A stretch of 64,000 bases of DNA from Dechloromonas sp. Dech2017 (GTDB lineage: Bacteria > Pseudomonadota > Gammaproteobacteria > Burkholderiales > Rhodocyclaceae), in NCBI GenBank assembly GCA_009469585.1, contig SSXW01000013.1:1-64000 (forward strand), written 5' to 3'. The translations under genes and the position numbers were made by a program. The notes below the pieces were generated by a model that had not been told where the DNA came from, did not search any database, and was given only the letters and a program-made list of their open reading frames with translations. The number at the start of each line of letters is the position of its first letter. Position 1 is the first letter of the stretch. Positions 1 to 7,844 of this stretch are shown piece by piece.

Positions 1-57
1 CTCGGCTTGCTTGAGTACGGCAATGATCTGGCTATCGGAAAAGCGTGACGTCTTCAT
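1..57 (-). CDS. IS3-family transposase OrfA, 5' end only (cut by window edge)
   Basis: Read on the minus strand from the ATG at 57, the 19 visible codons give MKTSRFSDSQIIAVLKQAE. This is the characteristic start of OrfA (the helix-turn-helix subunit) of IS3-family elements, IS407-like branch, which binds the IS ends and works with OrfB by programmed frameshifting. The rest of the element lies to the left of the window. Family assignment is by recognition of this N-terminus; whether the element is intact cannot be seen. It lies at the edge of the low-GC accessory segment next to the integrase. Confidence 0.8.
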   Translation of the reverse strand, partial: MKTSRFSDSQIIAVLKQAE

Positions 58-130
58 GTAAAAGTTCCTCGGGCTGCTTTGGAGAAAATTCTACTTTTAA
101 CCGCCGCTAATTTCCGGGGGGATTACCCTC
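58..130 (-). mobile_element. Terminal non-coding end of the IS3-type element
   Basis: The bases upstream of OrfA (GC-rich stretch TTTCCGGGGGGATTACC at 111-127 on the plus strand) look like the outer end of the insertion sequence, where a terminal inverted repeat would be expected. The other end is outside the window, so the exact boundary and any target-site duplication cannot be fixed; 130 is approximate. Confidence 0.4.
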
Positions 131-452
131 CCAAGTTGGCTCATGTTTTAAGTCGTAGGGTCCATGTTGCTGGGAGTGTCCGACTCTCGTTCCGTCAGAA
201 GGGTATGACGGAGGGCGTTTCTATTTGATGAGTTTGTTTCTCTTCCTTCTATTTATGAGTCGAGTTTGGGTCTGTGCGTATCTTTTCTAGACTATTTTTT
301 ATGCAAAAGACAACGCTCTATAACTTTTTAATATATTGATTTTCCTGATCCCTGCTGCCTGACTTGTTGCCCTAAATCCGATTGGTGATGACCCTGATCT
401 GGAGCAATAAATAGTTTCGTAGCACATAACAAATAACCATCAGGAGAATCAT
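131..452. other. AT-rich intergenic stretch between IS end and integrase
   Basis: No coding region is recognised. It is visibly more AT-rich than the rest of the window, as expected of acquired DNA. A small hairpin (CCGTCA at 192-197 with TGACGG at 206-211) has no T-run after it. A clear ribosome binding site, AGGAG at 442-446, precedes the integrase start at 453. An attachment site might be expected here but I could not identify a matching direct repeat in the window. Confidence 0.5.
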
Positions 453-1571
453 ATGAGTTTAGTCAGACACGCCAACAGCCCGTACTGGTACATGAGTTTC
501 ATGGTCAATGGAAAGACCGTCTTCCGTTCAACCAAGACCGCCAACAAGGTACTGGCCCAGAAGATCGAGAATGAAACCCGGAAGCAGATGATCGAGGGGA
601 TTCATTTCGACACCAAGGAAGCGATCACGCTCAAAGAGATCATCGACATCCATCTGTCCACCCGAACAGAAAGCAGGAGCAGGGCGCAGATGCTGTGTCA
701 TTCCTATAAGTTACTCGGGTTCAAGAAGAACAACATCACCAAGGAAACGGTCGAGGTGTTTGGATTCGAACCGTCAACGCCCTTCCATCAACTGACCAGC
801 AAAGACCTGTTCCGCCTGATGATGGCGCGTAAGTCAGAAGGAATTGCGACGGCGACCTTCCTCCACGAACTGGTCTTCTTCAATGGTCTGATTACCACAG
901 CGAAACAACTGGGCTACCGTGTCCCTGATATCGACATCAAGGCGTTCAAGAAGGACCAGAAGATCAAGCAGGGCAAGAAGCCAGTTCGCTATCTGACGGC
1001 GGAAGAGGAGGGGAGACTGCTCGCCGAACTCGATCCGAACAAACCGATGCACGGATTCTCACCGGTCGAGACGCAATCTTCAGAGACTCGCAGGATCCGA
1101 CAGGACGCCTTCGACTTCGTGATTGCCTTGCTGGATACCGGTGCTCGTCATGAGGAAATTGCTTCCTTGGAGTGGTCACGGATCGATCTCAAGGAACGGA
1201 CCATTCGCCTGTATCGGGGGAAGGTGAACAACGAGTCTACTTTATATATGACAGAGCGCCTGTATGACGTCCTGTCCCGCCGGAGTCAGAAAAAGGACAG
1301 CGAACAGTTCATCTTCACTAATAAGAAGGGCGGACACCGGAACTATGCGATCTGCGGATTTGCGGCAGCTGCCCGTCGCGCTGGCATCAAGGACTGTACG
1401 TTCCATACGATGAGAAAAACGCTGGCGTCAAAACTGGTCCGTGGCGGTCTGTCGATCAGCGATGTAAGCGTCATTCTTGGTCATGCTTCTGTCGCTACCA
1501 CCCAGAATTACTACGCCAGCTTGTCGCCGGCGGAATCATCAAAGCGGGCCGTTGCGCTGCTTGATAAGTGA
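453..1571 (+). CDS. Tyrosine recombinase / phage-type integrase
   Basis: Site-specific recombinase of the lambda-integrase family, 372 aa, which would integrate or excise the accessory segment. The C-terminal catalytic domain carries the family residues: Arg232 in TGARHEEI, His318-x-x-Arg321 in FHTMRKTL, His344 in LGHAS and the nucleophile Tyr353 or 354 in QNYYA. The N-terminal region (about residues 1-170) is the arm-binding and core-binding part and is less conserved. The ATG at 453 follows AGGAG with good spacing. It converges on the CBASS-like operon. Lower GC than the TCA genes supports horizontal acquisition. The full catalytic set suggests it is functional; its att site is not identified. 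Confidence 0.9.
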   Translation: MSLVRHANSPYWYMSFMVNGKTVFRSTKTANKVLAQKIENETRKQMIEGIHFDTKEAITLKEIIDIHLSTRTESRSRAQMLCHSYKLLGFKKNNITKETVEVFGFEPSTPFHQLTSKDLFRLMMARKSEGIATATFLHELVFFNGLITTAKQLGYRVPDIDIKAFKKDQKIKQGKKPVRYLTAEEEGRLLAELDPNKPMHGFSPVETQSSETRRIRQDAFDFVIALLDTGARHEEIASLEWSRIDLKERTIRLYRGKVNNESTLYMTERLYDVLSRRSQKKDSEQFIFTNKKGGHRNYAICGFAAAARRAGIKDCTFHTMRKTLASKLVRGGLSISDVSVILGHASVATTQNYYASLSPAESSKRAVALLDK

Positions 1572-1581
1572 TCTTGGTGGT

Positions 1582-1627
1582 GCGGCCGTTGGGAATTTAC
1601 GAGTGTCGATCGGCCGCTTCTTGTCTT
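1582..1627 (+). terminator. Probable terminator of the integrase gene
   Basis: GCGGCCG (1582-1588) pairs perfectly with CGGCCGC (1611-1617), and a T-rich stretch (TTCTTGTCTTTG) follows. It lies just after the integrase stop. The loop is long (22 nt) and the T-tract is interrupted, so termination may be weak. Confidence 0.45.
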
Positions 1628-1754
1628 TGTTAAAAGATACTTTGGAACCATCGGCGACATCAAAGGCCTCAACTTTGTCGCTCTATGGCCGTTGTTCAAA
1701 CCAGGGCGACAAACCCGAAGAAATCTTCGCCGAAATGGGACCCGCCTGCTGTTG

Positions 1755-2519
1755 TCAGATCTTCAAGGTTGCCTTGACTTTGTCCCACTCCATCGACAAG
1801 GTTGAATTCAGGTCGTCAAAGATGCGTGACGACAGCGTGATTCCTGCGCTCGCCTTGGCCGTCTCGTACATCGAAAAAGCTTCCAGAGCGTGTGCGTTGA
1901 ACTGCGCGACGGAGGGCTTGGTTTGAAACAGTCGGAAAACGTCGTCGAACGTCTTCTCTATCCGAATGCGGAGCCACTCTAGACGAAACAACTTGGATAG
2001 AATCTGCTCGCTGAAAATCGCTTGCGATGCTGCGACGAGCCAGCCAAGGTCAGAGCGCCGGTTGAGCAAAAGCAGAAGCCAGATCAGCGCGTAAACGGCT
2101 AACTTGACACGTTCGCAGCGAGCCATTCGAAGCACGATTTCTTTGCTGAAAAAACTGTTCTCCAGCACCTGCGCGGCCATCCGCTTGATCGGATCCTTGA
2201 AGTCGTTGTTGTAGTAGCCGTCGGTCTGCTGGTGGGTCAGATTGACATTGCACGCGCTGCTGAAGAAGTCTTGGCGTCGCTTGTCTTCTGCCCTTGGCGT
2301 CAGATATAGGCGCAGCATCATGTTGATCGCGAACATTGCGACGACCGAAATGCTGAACAGGATTAGTATTGCGTCATACGCATCGCGGTTAGTCTTCTGC
2401 TCGACCAGCAGCGTGCAGAACGACAGCAGCGCGTTCAGGTAGAACAGCCAGTCGGTCACCTTCTCTGCCTTCTGTATGGCGTCGAAATAGTTAGTGCGGA
2501 TCGGATCTGAGCGAGACAT
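1755..2519 (-). CDS. Membrane effector of CBASS type (S-4TM/SLATT-like)
   Basis: A 254-aa membrane protein with four predicted transmembrane helices in two pairs (about residues 24-39, 49-72, 139-153 and 158-170) separated by a soluble segment containing QTDGYYNN and VLENSFFSKE. This layout and motif pattern resemble the SMODS-associated four-TM (S-4TM) or SLATT effectors, which are thought to perforate or depolarise the membrane when a cyclic oligonucleotide is made. Frame extends upstream to 2591, but the ATG at 2519 is preferred because it starts 4 bp after the stop of the nucleotidyltransferase gene. Tight coupling supports a two-component defence operon. No Cap2/Cap3 accessory genes are present. 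The family name is an inference from architecture. Confidence 0.6.
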   Translation of the reverse strand: MSRSDPIRTNYFDAIQKAEKVTDWLFYLNALLSFCTLLVEQKTNRDAYDAILILFSISVVAMFAINMMLRLYLTPRAEDKRRQDFFSSACNVNLTHQQTDGYYNNDFKDPIKRMAAQVLENSFFSKEIVLRMARCERVKLAVYALIWLLLLLNRRSDLGWLVAASQAIFSEQILSKLFRLEWLRIRIEKTFDDVFRLFQTKPSVAQFNAHALEAFSMYETAKASAGITLSSRIFDDLNSTLSMEWDKVKATLKI

Positions 2520-2523
2520 GCGG

Positions 2524-3387
2524 TCAACCGTACGCAGGAAATTTGTCGCCAAACATCTGCTTCCAAATCTCGATGGCGCCCTTGTGGTCATCGTTCTTGT
2601 CGTAGGTCTTGTGCCATGCTGATCGACTCTTGTCGATAGCCGTGTCGAACCTCTTGAGTGCCTCTTCGCGATCCGACCACGACAAGTAGTTGTCGACGAA
2701 TCCGAGTTCGTACCACAAGCTGCCGGCGAGCAATGGTCGAGCTTTATCGAAGAACTGAAAGACGCTCCAAGGTGTGTCGTTCAAGTTGTAATCGAAGACC
2801 TTCAGTGCAAGTACTTCGATGTGGTAGCTCCGCAAGTAATCGCTGTGAATCCTATTCCAGTGCTTGATCATCTTGATGATTCGCCTGAAGTTGTACCCAC
2901 AGTCAGACGACTTCTTGTCAATGTTCGTGGCGTGGGTCTTCGGTCGAGAGGGAATCCAGGTGTCTGTGTTGGAGTCTGGCACGTTGTAGTACGAGACGCT
3001 GCCATCTTCGTTCACGACGCGACTTACGGGAACGATATCGACATTTGGCCAAGTCTTGTAGTAGAGCGTTACCGCCTGCCCATTCTTTCGTGCGCCCGTT
3101 CTCCATTCAGCCAGCGCATCTCGTACTGACTGCAGGATTTGCGTTGGCGTCTTCCCGTCGATGTGCTTGCCGTGATGCAGTGCAACTATCACGTCCAGAT
3201 CAGCGTGATTCTTGAGGGCGGTGTACTTCGGAATCGAGCCGGAGCTGAATGCTTCGACGATCGAAAAGGTCTTGCCAAGCGTGTTGACGATGTCGTCGCG
3301 ACGCTTGTTTGCGGTCTCTCGGTGATCGCCGCCGAGGTTTATGTTTTCATAGAACGCGTCGAACGACCCCTCGACTGTGTACGGCAT
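2524..3387 (-). CDS. CD-NTase / SMODS-type nucleotidyltransferase (CBASS signal synthase)
   Basis: A 287-aa nucleotidyltransferase of the cGAS/DncV-like (SMODS) class, which makes cyclic di- or oligonucleotide second messengers after phage infection. The polymerase-beta-type site is visible: Gly50-Ser51 in SSGSIPKYT, Asp63 and Asp65 in HADLDVIV, and the third acidic residue Asp117 in PNVDIVPV. A helical C-terminal part follows, with KMIKHWNR near residue 175. The ATG at 3387 has AAGGGGG upstream at good spacing. The gene is first in an operon with the membrane effector. The metal-binding set is complete, so it should be active; the clade and product cannot be told by eye. Confidence 0.8.
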   Translation of the reverse strand: MPYTVEGSFDAFYENINLGGDHRETANKRRDDIVNTLGKTFSIVEAFSSGSIPKYTALKNHADLDVIVALHHGKHIDGKTPTQILQSVRDALAEWRTGARKNGQAVTLYYKTWPNVDIVPVSRVVNEDGSVSYYNVPDSNTDTWIPSRPKTHATNIDKKSSDCGYNFRRIIKMIKHWNRIHSDYLRSYHIEVLALKVFDYNLNDTPWSVFQFFDKARPLLAGSLWYELGFVDNYLSWSDREEALKRFDTAIDKSRSAWHKTYDKNDDHKGAIEIWKQMFGDKFPAYG

Positions 3388-3540
3388 TTTGAGCCCCCTT
3401 GGCGAAATTGTAATTGAGATGCCCGACCGAACGCCGATAGTCGCAGCGATTCAAATCGTTGGAGGACGGCAACCGTACGCTCAGCAAATCTCGCTGGTCA
3501 TGACGCCGGAGTATTATATGTAGTGAGCGGAAAAGTGATA

Positions 3541-3594
3541 GAGGGGCAAACTTCTCAAGACCTGCTGATAGTGCGGGTCTTTTTTTGGCCCCTC
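3541..3594 (+). terminator. Nested hairpin with an intrinsic-terminator core
   Basis: GACCTGC (3559-3565) pairs with GCGGGTC (3573-3579, one G-U) followed by seven Ts, a standard intrinsic terminator on the plus strand. It is enclosed by a second perfect stem, GAGGGGC (3541-3547) with GCCCCTC (3588-3594). No gene on the plus strand ends just before it, so it may be the 3' end of a small RNA or a relic left at the right edge of the accessory segment. Confidence 0.6.
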
Positions 3595-3652
3595 GATTTT
3601 TCAGGGAGTTAGCCGGTGGATCGCCGCGTCGATAGTGGGCTGGTTTCACGGA

Positions 3653-3666
3653 GTCTTATATAAGAC
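3653..3666. promoter_or_regulatory. Perfect 14-bp palindrome GTCTTATATAAGAC, likely GntR operator
   Basis: GTCTTATATAAGAC is a perfect palindrome 46 bp upstream of the preferred gntR start. Size and symmetry fit a dimeric GntR/HutC-type repressor site, and its position over an AT-rich promoter suggests autoregulation. No second exact copy was seen upstream of sdhC or gltA, so control of the TCA genes from this site, if any, would be through read-through. Confidence 0.6.
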
Positions 3667-3712
3667 AACTTTTCGTGGACGGTCTATCGGAAATGTGCTG
3701 AAATTTGGCCTC

Positions 3713-4468
3713 ATGACCCGCGCCGTCCCCCGTGCTGCCCCGAGAATGTCTTCGCCGACCTTCAGCCCTCTCTACCGTCAGATCAAGGATTTTCTGATTC
3801 GTAGCCTGGAGGAGGGAGAGTGGGGTCCGGGTGCCGCAATTCCCAGCGAAGGCGAGCTGGCGCAGCGTTTCAATGTCAGCCAGGGCACCGTTCGCAAAGC
3901 CATCGACGAACTGGCTGCCGAGAATATGCTGGTGCGCAGGCAGGGCAAGGGAACCTTTGTCGCGACCCACAACGACCCACGCTCTTTTTACCGCTTCCTG
4001 CGCCTGGTGTCGGATGGCGGTGGGGCGACCCAGGCTGTCAGTGAACCTTTCTATTGCGAGCCCGTCAAGGCCGACCGCGATGTTGCCGAGGCGCTTGGGT
4101 TGCGTCTCGGAGACAGCGTCATTCAAGTCAAGCGCGTGTTGCGCTTCAACGGCGAGCCGGTGGTTTTCGATCAGATCCATCTCGTCGGCGATGCTTTTGC
4201 CGGCCTCACCCTGGAGGCCTTGCGTGGCGGTGAGAGGTCGCTCTACAGTCTGTTCGAAACCGATTTCGGAGTCCGCATGATTCGCGCCGAAGAGCGTCTG
4301 CGGGCGGTCGCGGCAGACCAGCAAAGTGCTGGCCTTCTCGGCGTGGCGGTCGGCGATCCGCTGCTGCTGGTCGAGCGTACTGCCTACACTTACGGAAACA
4401 AGGCGGTCGAGTGGCGGCGGGGCTTGTACAGCACCCGGCACCATTATTACCGGAACGAATTGGGGTGA
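3713..4468 (+). CDS. GntR-family transcriptional regulator (HutC/UTRA type) of the TCA cluster
   Basis: A 251-aa regulator with an N-terminal winged helix-turn-helix (about residues 18-82, containing PSEGELAQRFNVSQGTV and GKGTFVA) and a C-terminal UTRA effector-binding domain. It stands at the head of the sdh-gltA-suc block, so it probably senses a TCA-related metabolite. An in-frame start at 3635 would lie upstream of the palindromic operator, so the ATG at 3713 is preferred; 3746 is also possible. Neither has a strong ribosome binding site. Repressor versus activator role and ligand are not visible. Confidence 0.85.
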   Translation: MTRAVPRAAPRMSSPTFSPLYRQIKDFLIRSLEEGEWGPGAAIPSEGELAQRFNVSQGTVRKAIDELAAENMLVRRQGKGTFVATHNDPRSFYRFLRLVSDGGGATQAVSEPFYCEPVKADRDVAEALGLRLGDSVIQVKRVLRFNGEPVVFDQIHLVGDAFAGLTLEALRGGERSLYSLFETDFGVRMIRAEERLRAVAADQQSAGLLGVAVGDPLLLVERTAYTYGNKAVEWRRGLYSTRHHYYRNELG

Positions 4469-4515
4469 GACAAATCGTGCTTTTGAGTTAGCCCCTATAG
4501 CGCCCGCAGAGGCGT

Positions 4516-4541
4516 GTATGGGCACATTTTGAATGTATAAT
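4516..4541 (+). promoter_or_regulatory. Candidate promoter of the sdh operon
   Basis: A consensus -10 hexamer TATAAT lies at 4536-4541, about 60 bp before the sdhC start. The matching -35 is poor (around 4513-4519), which would suit a promoter needing an activator. The interval between gntR and sdhC is otherwise empty. Confidence 0.4.
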
Positions 4542-4603
4542 TACGGTTCTTTGCAAACCACGTACAAGCGGAAAACCGCACCTTTACGCGAGGGATGAAG
4601 TTC

Positions 4604-4990
4604 ATGGCAGAAATGACCATCAAGAAACGTCCAAAAAACTTGGACTTGACCACCATCAGGCTACCGTTGCCCGGCAAGGTTTCGATTCTTCATCGCGTCA
4701 GCGGTGCCGGGTTGTTCCTCTGTCTGCCGGTGATTCTCTGGCTTTTCGGCGCCAGTCTCGGTAGCCCTGAAAGCTTCGCCACCTTCAAGTCGGTCGCCGG
4801 CATGCTGCCGGTCAAGGTGATCCTGGCCGGTCTGCTGTGGGCTTTCGTGCATCATTTCTGTGCTGGCATCCGGTTCCTGTTGCTGGATATCCATGTTGGC
4901 ATCGAAAAGGAGGCCGCCCGTCAGTCCGCTGCCGTTGTCTTCGCTGTCAGCATTCCGCTGACCCTGATCCTGTGGGGGGTTCTGCTGTGA
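4604..4990 (+). CDS. sdhC: Succinate dehydrogenase cytochrome b556 subunit
   Basis: Membrane anchor subunit of complex II (128 aa, three transmembrane helices) that helps bind heme b and ubiquinone. SILHRVSGAG near residue 30 is the conserved quinone-site motif, and the His-rich stretch HHFCAGIRFLLLDIH holds the probable heme ligand. The ATG at 4604 is chosen over the one at 4595 because the ribosome binding site GAGGG (4590-4594) abuts the first ATG but is nine bases from the second. The stop codon overlaps the GTG start of sdhD, implying translational coupling. Confidence 0.93.
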   Translation: MAEMTIKKRPKNLDLTTIRLPLPGKVSILHRVSGAGLFLCLPVILWLFGASLGSPESFATFKSVAGMLPVKVILAGLLWAFVHHFCAGIRFLLLDIHVGIEKEAARQSAAVVFAVSIPLTLILWGVLL

Positions 4991-5334
4991 TCAACCGTAT
5001 CGTTGTCGGGGCCCACTATGGCCTCAAGGACTGGATCGCCCAGCGCGCCACCGCTGTCGTCATGGCGGTCTACTCCGTCCTGATCGCCGCTGTTTTGCTG
5101 GTCGTCCGTCCGGCGACCTTCGAAGCCTGGCAGGGGGTGTTCGCCAATGGCGTCATCAAGTTCCTGACCTTCCTCTTTTTCGTCAGCCTGTTTTACCACG
5201 CCTGGATCGGTGTGCGTGACATCTGGATGGATTACGTGAAGCCGGTGGGTGTCCGCCTGACCCTGCACGTTCTGACCATTTGTGCTCTGGTGGGCTATAC
5301 CGCCTGGGCTGCTGCGATTCTCTGGAGGCTGTAA
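4987..5334 (+). CDS. sdhD: Succinate dehydrogenase membrane anchor subunit
   Basis: Second hydrophobic anchor of complex II, 115 aa, three transmembrane helices. The early motif HYGLKDWIAQRATAVV matches the conserved start of SdhD, and YHAWIGVRDIWMDYV contains the usual heme-side His and the Asp-Tyr pair near the quinone pocket. Translation starts at GTG 4987, overlapping the sdhC stop (GTGA). The longer frame upstream is only overlap with sdhC. It is followed after 2 bp by sdhA. Confidence 0.92.
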   Translation: MINRIVVGAHYGLKDWIAQRATAVVMAVYSVLIAAVLLVVRPATFEAWQGVFANGVIKFLTFLFFVSLFYHAWIGVRDIWMDYVKPVGVRLTLHVLTICALVGYTAWAAAILWRL

Positions 5335-5336
5335 GC

Positions 5337-7121
5337 GTGAGTATTCCTGTTCTGAAGTTTGATGCGGTGATCGTCGGTGCCGGTGGTGCCGGTTTGCGTT
5401 CCGCGATCCAGTTGTCCGAGGCTGGCCTGAAGACGGCCGTCCTGTCCAAGGTCTTCCCGACCCGTTCCCATACCGTTGCCGCCCAGGGTGGTGTTGCCGC
5501 TTCGCTCGGCAACTCCGAAGAGGATCACTGGCACTGGCACATGTACGACACCGTCAAGGGTTCCGACTGGCTCGGCGACCAGGACGCGATCGAATTCATG
5601 GTGCGCAAGGCCAACGAATGTGTGGTCGAACTCGAGCACTACGGTATGCCCTTCGACCGTACCGACAATGGCAAGATCTACCAGCGTCCGTTCGGTGGCC
5701 ACATGTCGAACTTTGGCGAAAAGCCGGTGCGCCGTTCCTGTGCCGCTGCTGACCGTACCGGTCATGCCATGCTGCACGCCATGTACCAGCGCAACGTCAA
5801 GGCCAACACCCAGTTCTTCGTCGAATGGATGGCGCTTGATCTGATTCGCGATGCGGAAGGTCATGTCGTCGGTGTGACGGCGATGGAAATGGAAACTGGT
5901 CAGGTCGTCATCTTCCACACCCGCGCCACCATCTTCGCGACTGGCGGTGCCGGCCGTATCTTCTACTCCTCGACCAATGCCTTCATCAACACCGGTGACG
6001 GCCTGGGCATGGCGGCTCGTGCCGGCATCCCCCTCGAAGACATGGAGTTCTGGCAATTCCACCCGACCGGCGTGGCCGGTGCCGGTGTGCTGATCACCGA
6101 GGGCGTGCGCGGCGAAGGCGGCATCCTGCGTAACAGCAGCAAGGAACGCTTCATGGAGCGCTACGCTCCGAACGCCAAGGATCTGGCGTCGCGTGACGTG
6201 GTTTCCCGTGCCATGACCACCGAAATCAACGAAGGTCGCGGCTGTGGCGTCAACAAGGACTACGTCCTGCTCGACATCACCCACCTCGACCCGAACACCA
6301 TCATGAAGCGCCTGCCCGGTATCCGCGAAATCGGCCTGCAGTTCGCTGGTGTCGATTGCATCAAGGAACCGCTGCCGGTCGTGCCGACCTGCCACTACCA
6401 GATGGGTGGTATCCCGACGCATTACTCCGGTCGTGTCGTCGTGCCGCAGGACGGCAACCCCAATACCATCGTTCCCGGCTTCTACGCTGCCGGAGAATGT
6501 GCCTGCGCCTCGGTGCATGGTGCCAATCGTCTCGGTACCAACTCCCTGCTAGACCTGCTGGTCTTCGGCAAGTCGGCCGGTGACTCCGCAGTCGAGGATC
6601 TCAAGGCCGGCAAGGCGCATCGCGAACTGCCGCAGGATGCAGCCGAAAAGTCGCTGTCCCGTGTTTCTGCGCTCGACAACCGCAAGGGTGGCGCCAACGT
6701 GCACGAAACCCGCTTGGCCATGCAGCGCACCATGCAGAACCATGCCGGTGTGTTCCGTTTTGGCGACCTACTGAAGAGCGGCGTCGACAAGATCCTCGAC
6801 GTTGAAAAGGCGGCCCGCCAACTCGAGATCAAGGACAAGTCGATGGCCTGGAATACGGCGCGGACCGAAGCCCTCGAGATGGAAAACCTGATCGAAGTCG
6901 CCAAGGCCACCATGCTGTCCGCCGAGGCCCGCAAGGAGTCGCGTGGCGCCCACGTTCGTGATGATGCGCCGGATACCCCGGAATTCCCGAACGGCCGCAA
7001 CGACGCCGAGTGGCTGAAGCACACGCTGTTCAATCCGGTGGACAATACGATCAGCTACAAGCCGGTCAACATGCAGCCGCTGACTGTCGAAACCATCGCG
7101 CTGAAGACGCGCTCGTACTAA
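5337..7121 (+). CDS. sdhA: Succinate dehydrogenase flavoprotein subunit
   Basis: Catalytic FAD subunit of complex II (594 aa), oxidising succinate to fumarate at the inner face of the membrane. Visible features: dinucleotide-binding GAGGAG (residues 14-19), SHTVAAQGG with His45 as the covalent FAD attachment site, the substrate loop FHPTG, and the C-terminal GECACASVHGANRLG. The start is GTG 5337, with GGAGG eight bases upstream and 2 bp after sdhD; no better ATG exists. Its flavinylation would be assisted by SdhE encoded two genes downstream. Confidence 0.96.
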   Translation: MSIPVLKFDAVIVGAGGAGLRSAIQLSEAGLKTAVLSKVFPTRSHTVAAQGGVAASLGNSEEDHWHWHMYDTVKGSDWLGDQDAIEFMVRKANECVVELEHYGMPFDRTDNGKIYQRPFGGHMSNFGEKPVRRSCAAADRTGHAMLHAMYQRNVKANTQFFVEWMALDLIRDAEGHVVGVTAMEMETGQVVIFHTRATIFATGGAGRIFYSSTNAFINTGDGLGMAARAGIPLEDMEFWQFHPTGVAGAGVLITEGVRGEGGILRNSSKERFMERYAPNAKDLASRDVVSRAMTTEINEGRGCGVNKDYVLLDITHLDPNTIMKRLPGIREIGLQFAGVDCIKEPLPVVPTCHYQMGGIPTHYSGRVVVPQDGNPNTIVPGFYAAGECACASVHGANRLGTNSLLDLLVFGKSAGDSAVEDLKAGKAHRELPQDAAEKSLSRVSALDNRKGGANVHETRLAMQRTMQNHAGVFRFGDLLKSGVDKILDVEKAARQLEIKDKSMAWNTARTEALEMENLIEVAKATMLSAEARKESRGAHVRDDAPDTPEFPNGRNDAEWLKHTLFNPVDNTISYKPVNMQPLTVETIALKTRSY

Positions 7122-7133
7122 TCGGAGAAGAAC

Positions 7134-7844
7134 ATGAGCAAACGGATGGTTCAATTCAGCATCTATCGCTACGACCCGGACAAGGATGATGCCCCGTACA
7201 TGCAGGACATCTCGGTCGAACTAGAGCCGACCGATCGCAAGTTGCTGGACGCGCTGACCAAGCTGAAGGCCAAGGACGATACGCTGTCCTACCGTCGTTC
7301 CTGCCGCGAAGGCGTCTGCGGTTCCGACGCCATGAACATCAACGGCAAGAACGGCCTGGCCTGCCTGACCGATATCGATGAGCTCAAGCAGCCCATCGTG
7401 CTGCGTCCCTTGCCCGGTCTGCCGGTCATCCGCGACCTGATCGTGGACATGACGCAGTTCTTCAAGCAATACCACTCGATCAAGCCTTACCTGATCAACA
7501 ACGACCCGGCACCGGAACGTGAGCGCCTGCAATCGCCGGAAGACCGCGAGGAACTGAACGGTCTCTACGAGTGCATCCTGTGCGCCTGCTGCTCGACCTC
7601 CTGCCCGTCGTTCTGGTGGAATCCGGACAAGTTCGTCGGCCCGGCCGGCCTGCTGGCGGCTTATCGTTTCATCGCCGACACGCGCGACCAGGCAACCAAC
7701 GAGCGTCTCGACAACCTCGAGGATCCGTATCGCCTGTTCCGTTGCCATAGCATCATGAACTGCGTCGATGTCTGTCCGAAGGGGCTCAACCCGACCAAGG
7801 CCATCGGCAAGATCAAGGATATGATGGTGCGGCGCGCCGTCTGA
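7134..7844 (+). CDS. sdhB: Succinate dehydrogenase iron-sulfur subunit
   Basis: Electron-transfer subunit of complex II (236 aa) with three Fe-S clusters. The N-terminal [2Fe-2S] site is SCREGVCGSDAM with Cys57, Cys62 and a downstream Cys77; Asp65 stands at the third ligand position, as in E. coli SdhB. C-terminal CILCACCSTSCPSFWW and CHSIMNCVDVCPKGLNP hold the [4Fe-4S] and [3Fe-4S] cysteines. A GGAG ribosome binding site precedes the ATG. The stop codon overlaps the ATG of sdhE by one base. Confidence 0.96.
   Translation: MSKRMVQFSIYRYDPDKDDAPYMQDISVELEPTDRKLLDALTKLKAKDDTLSYRRSCREGVCGSDAMNINGKNGLACLTDIDELKQPIVLRPLPGLPVIRDLIVDMTQFFKQYHSIKPYLINNDPAPERERLQSPEDREELNGLYECILCACCSTSCPSFWWNPDKFVGPAGLLAAYRFIADTRDQATNERLDNLEDPYRLFRCHSIMNCVDVCPKGLNPTKAIGKIKDMMVRRAV

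Noticed and set aside
192..211. Hairpin CCGTCA/TGACGG as a terminator
   Set aside because: No T-run follows and no gene ends before it.
2514..2530. TGCGGTCAAC in the CBASS operon as another copy of the dispersed motif
   Set aside because: Only ten core bases match and the first A/T tract is missing; probably chance.
3419..3523. 34-codon open frame upstream of the nested hairpin
   Set aside because: Short, no ribosome binding site, no recognisable motif; noted only in the finding.
4595..4603. Earlier ATG as the sdhC start
   Set aside because: The GAGGG ribosome binding site abuts it; the ATG at 4604 has proper spacing.
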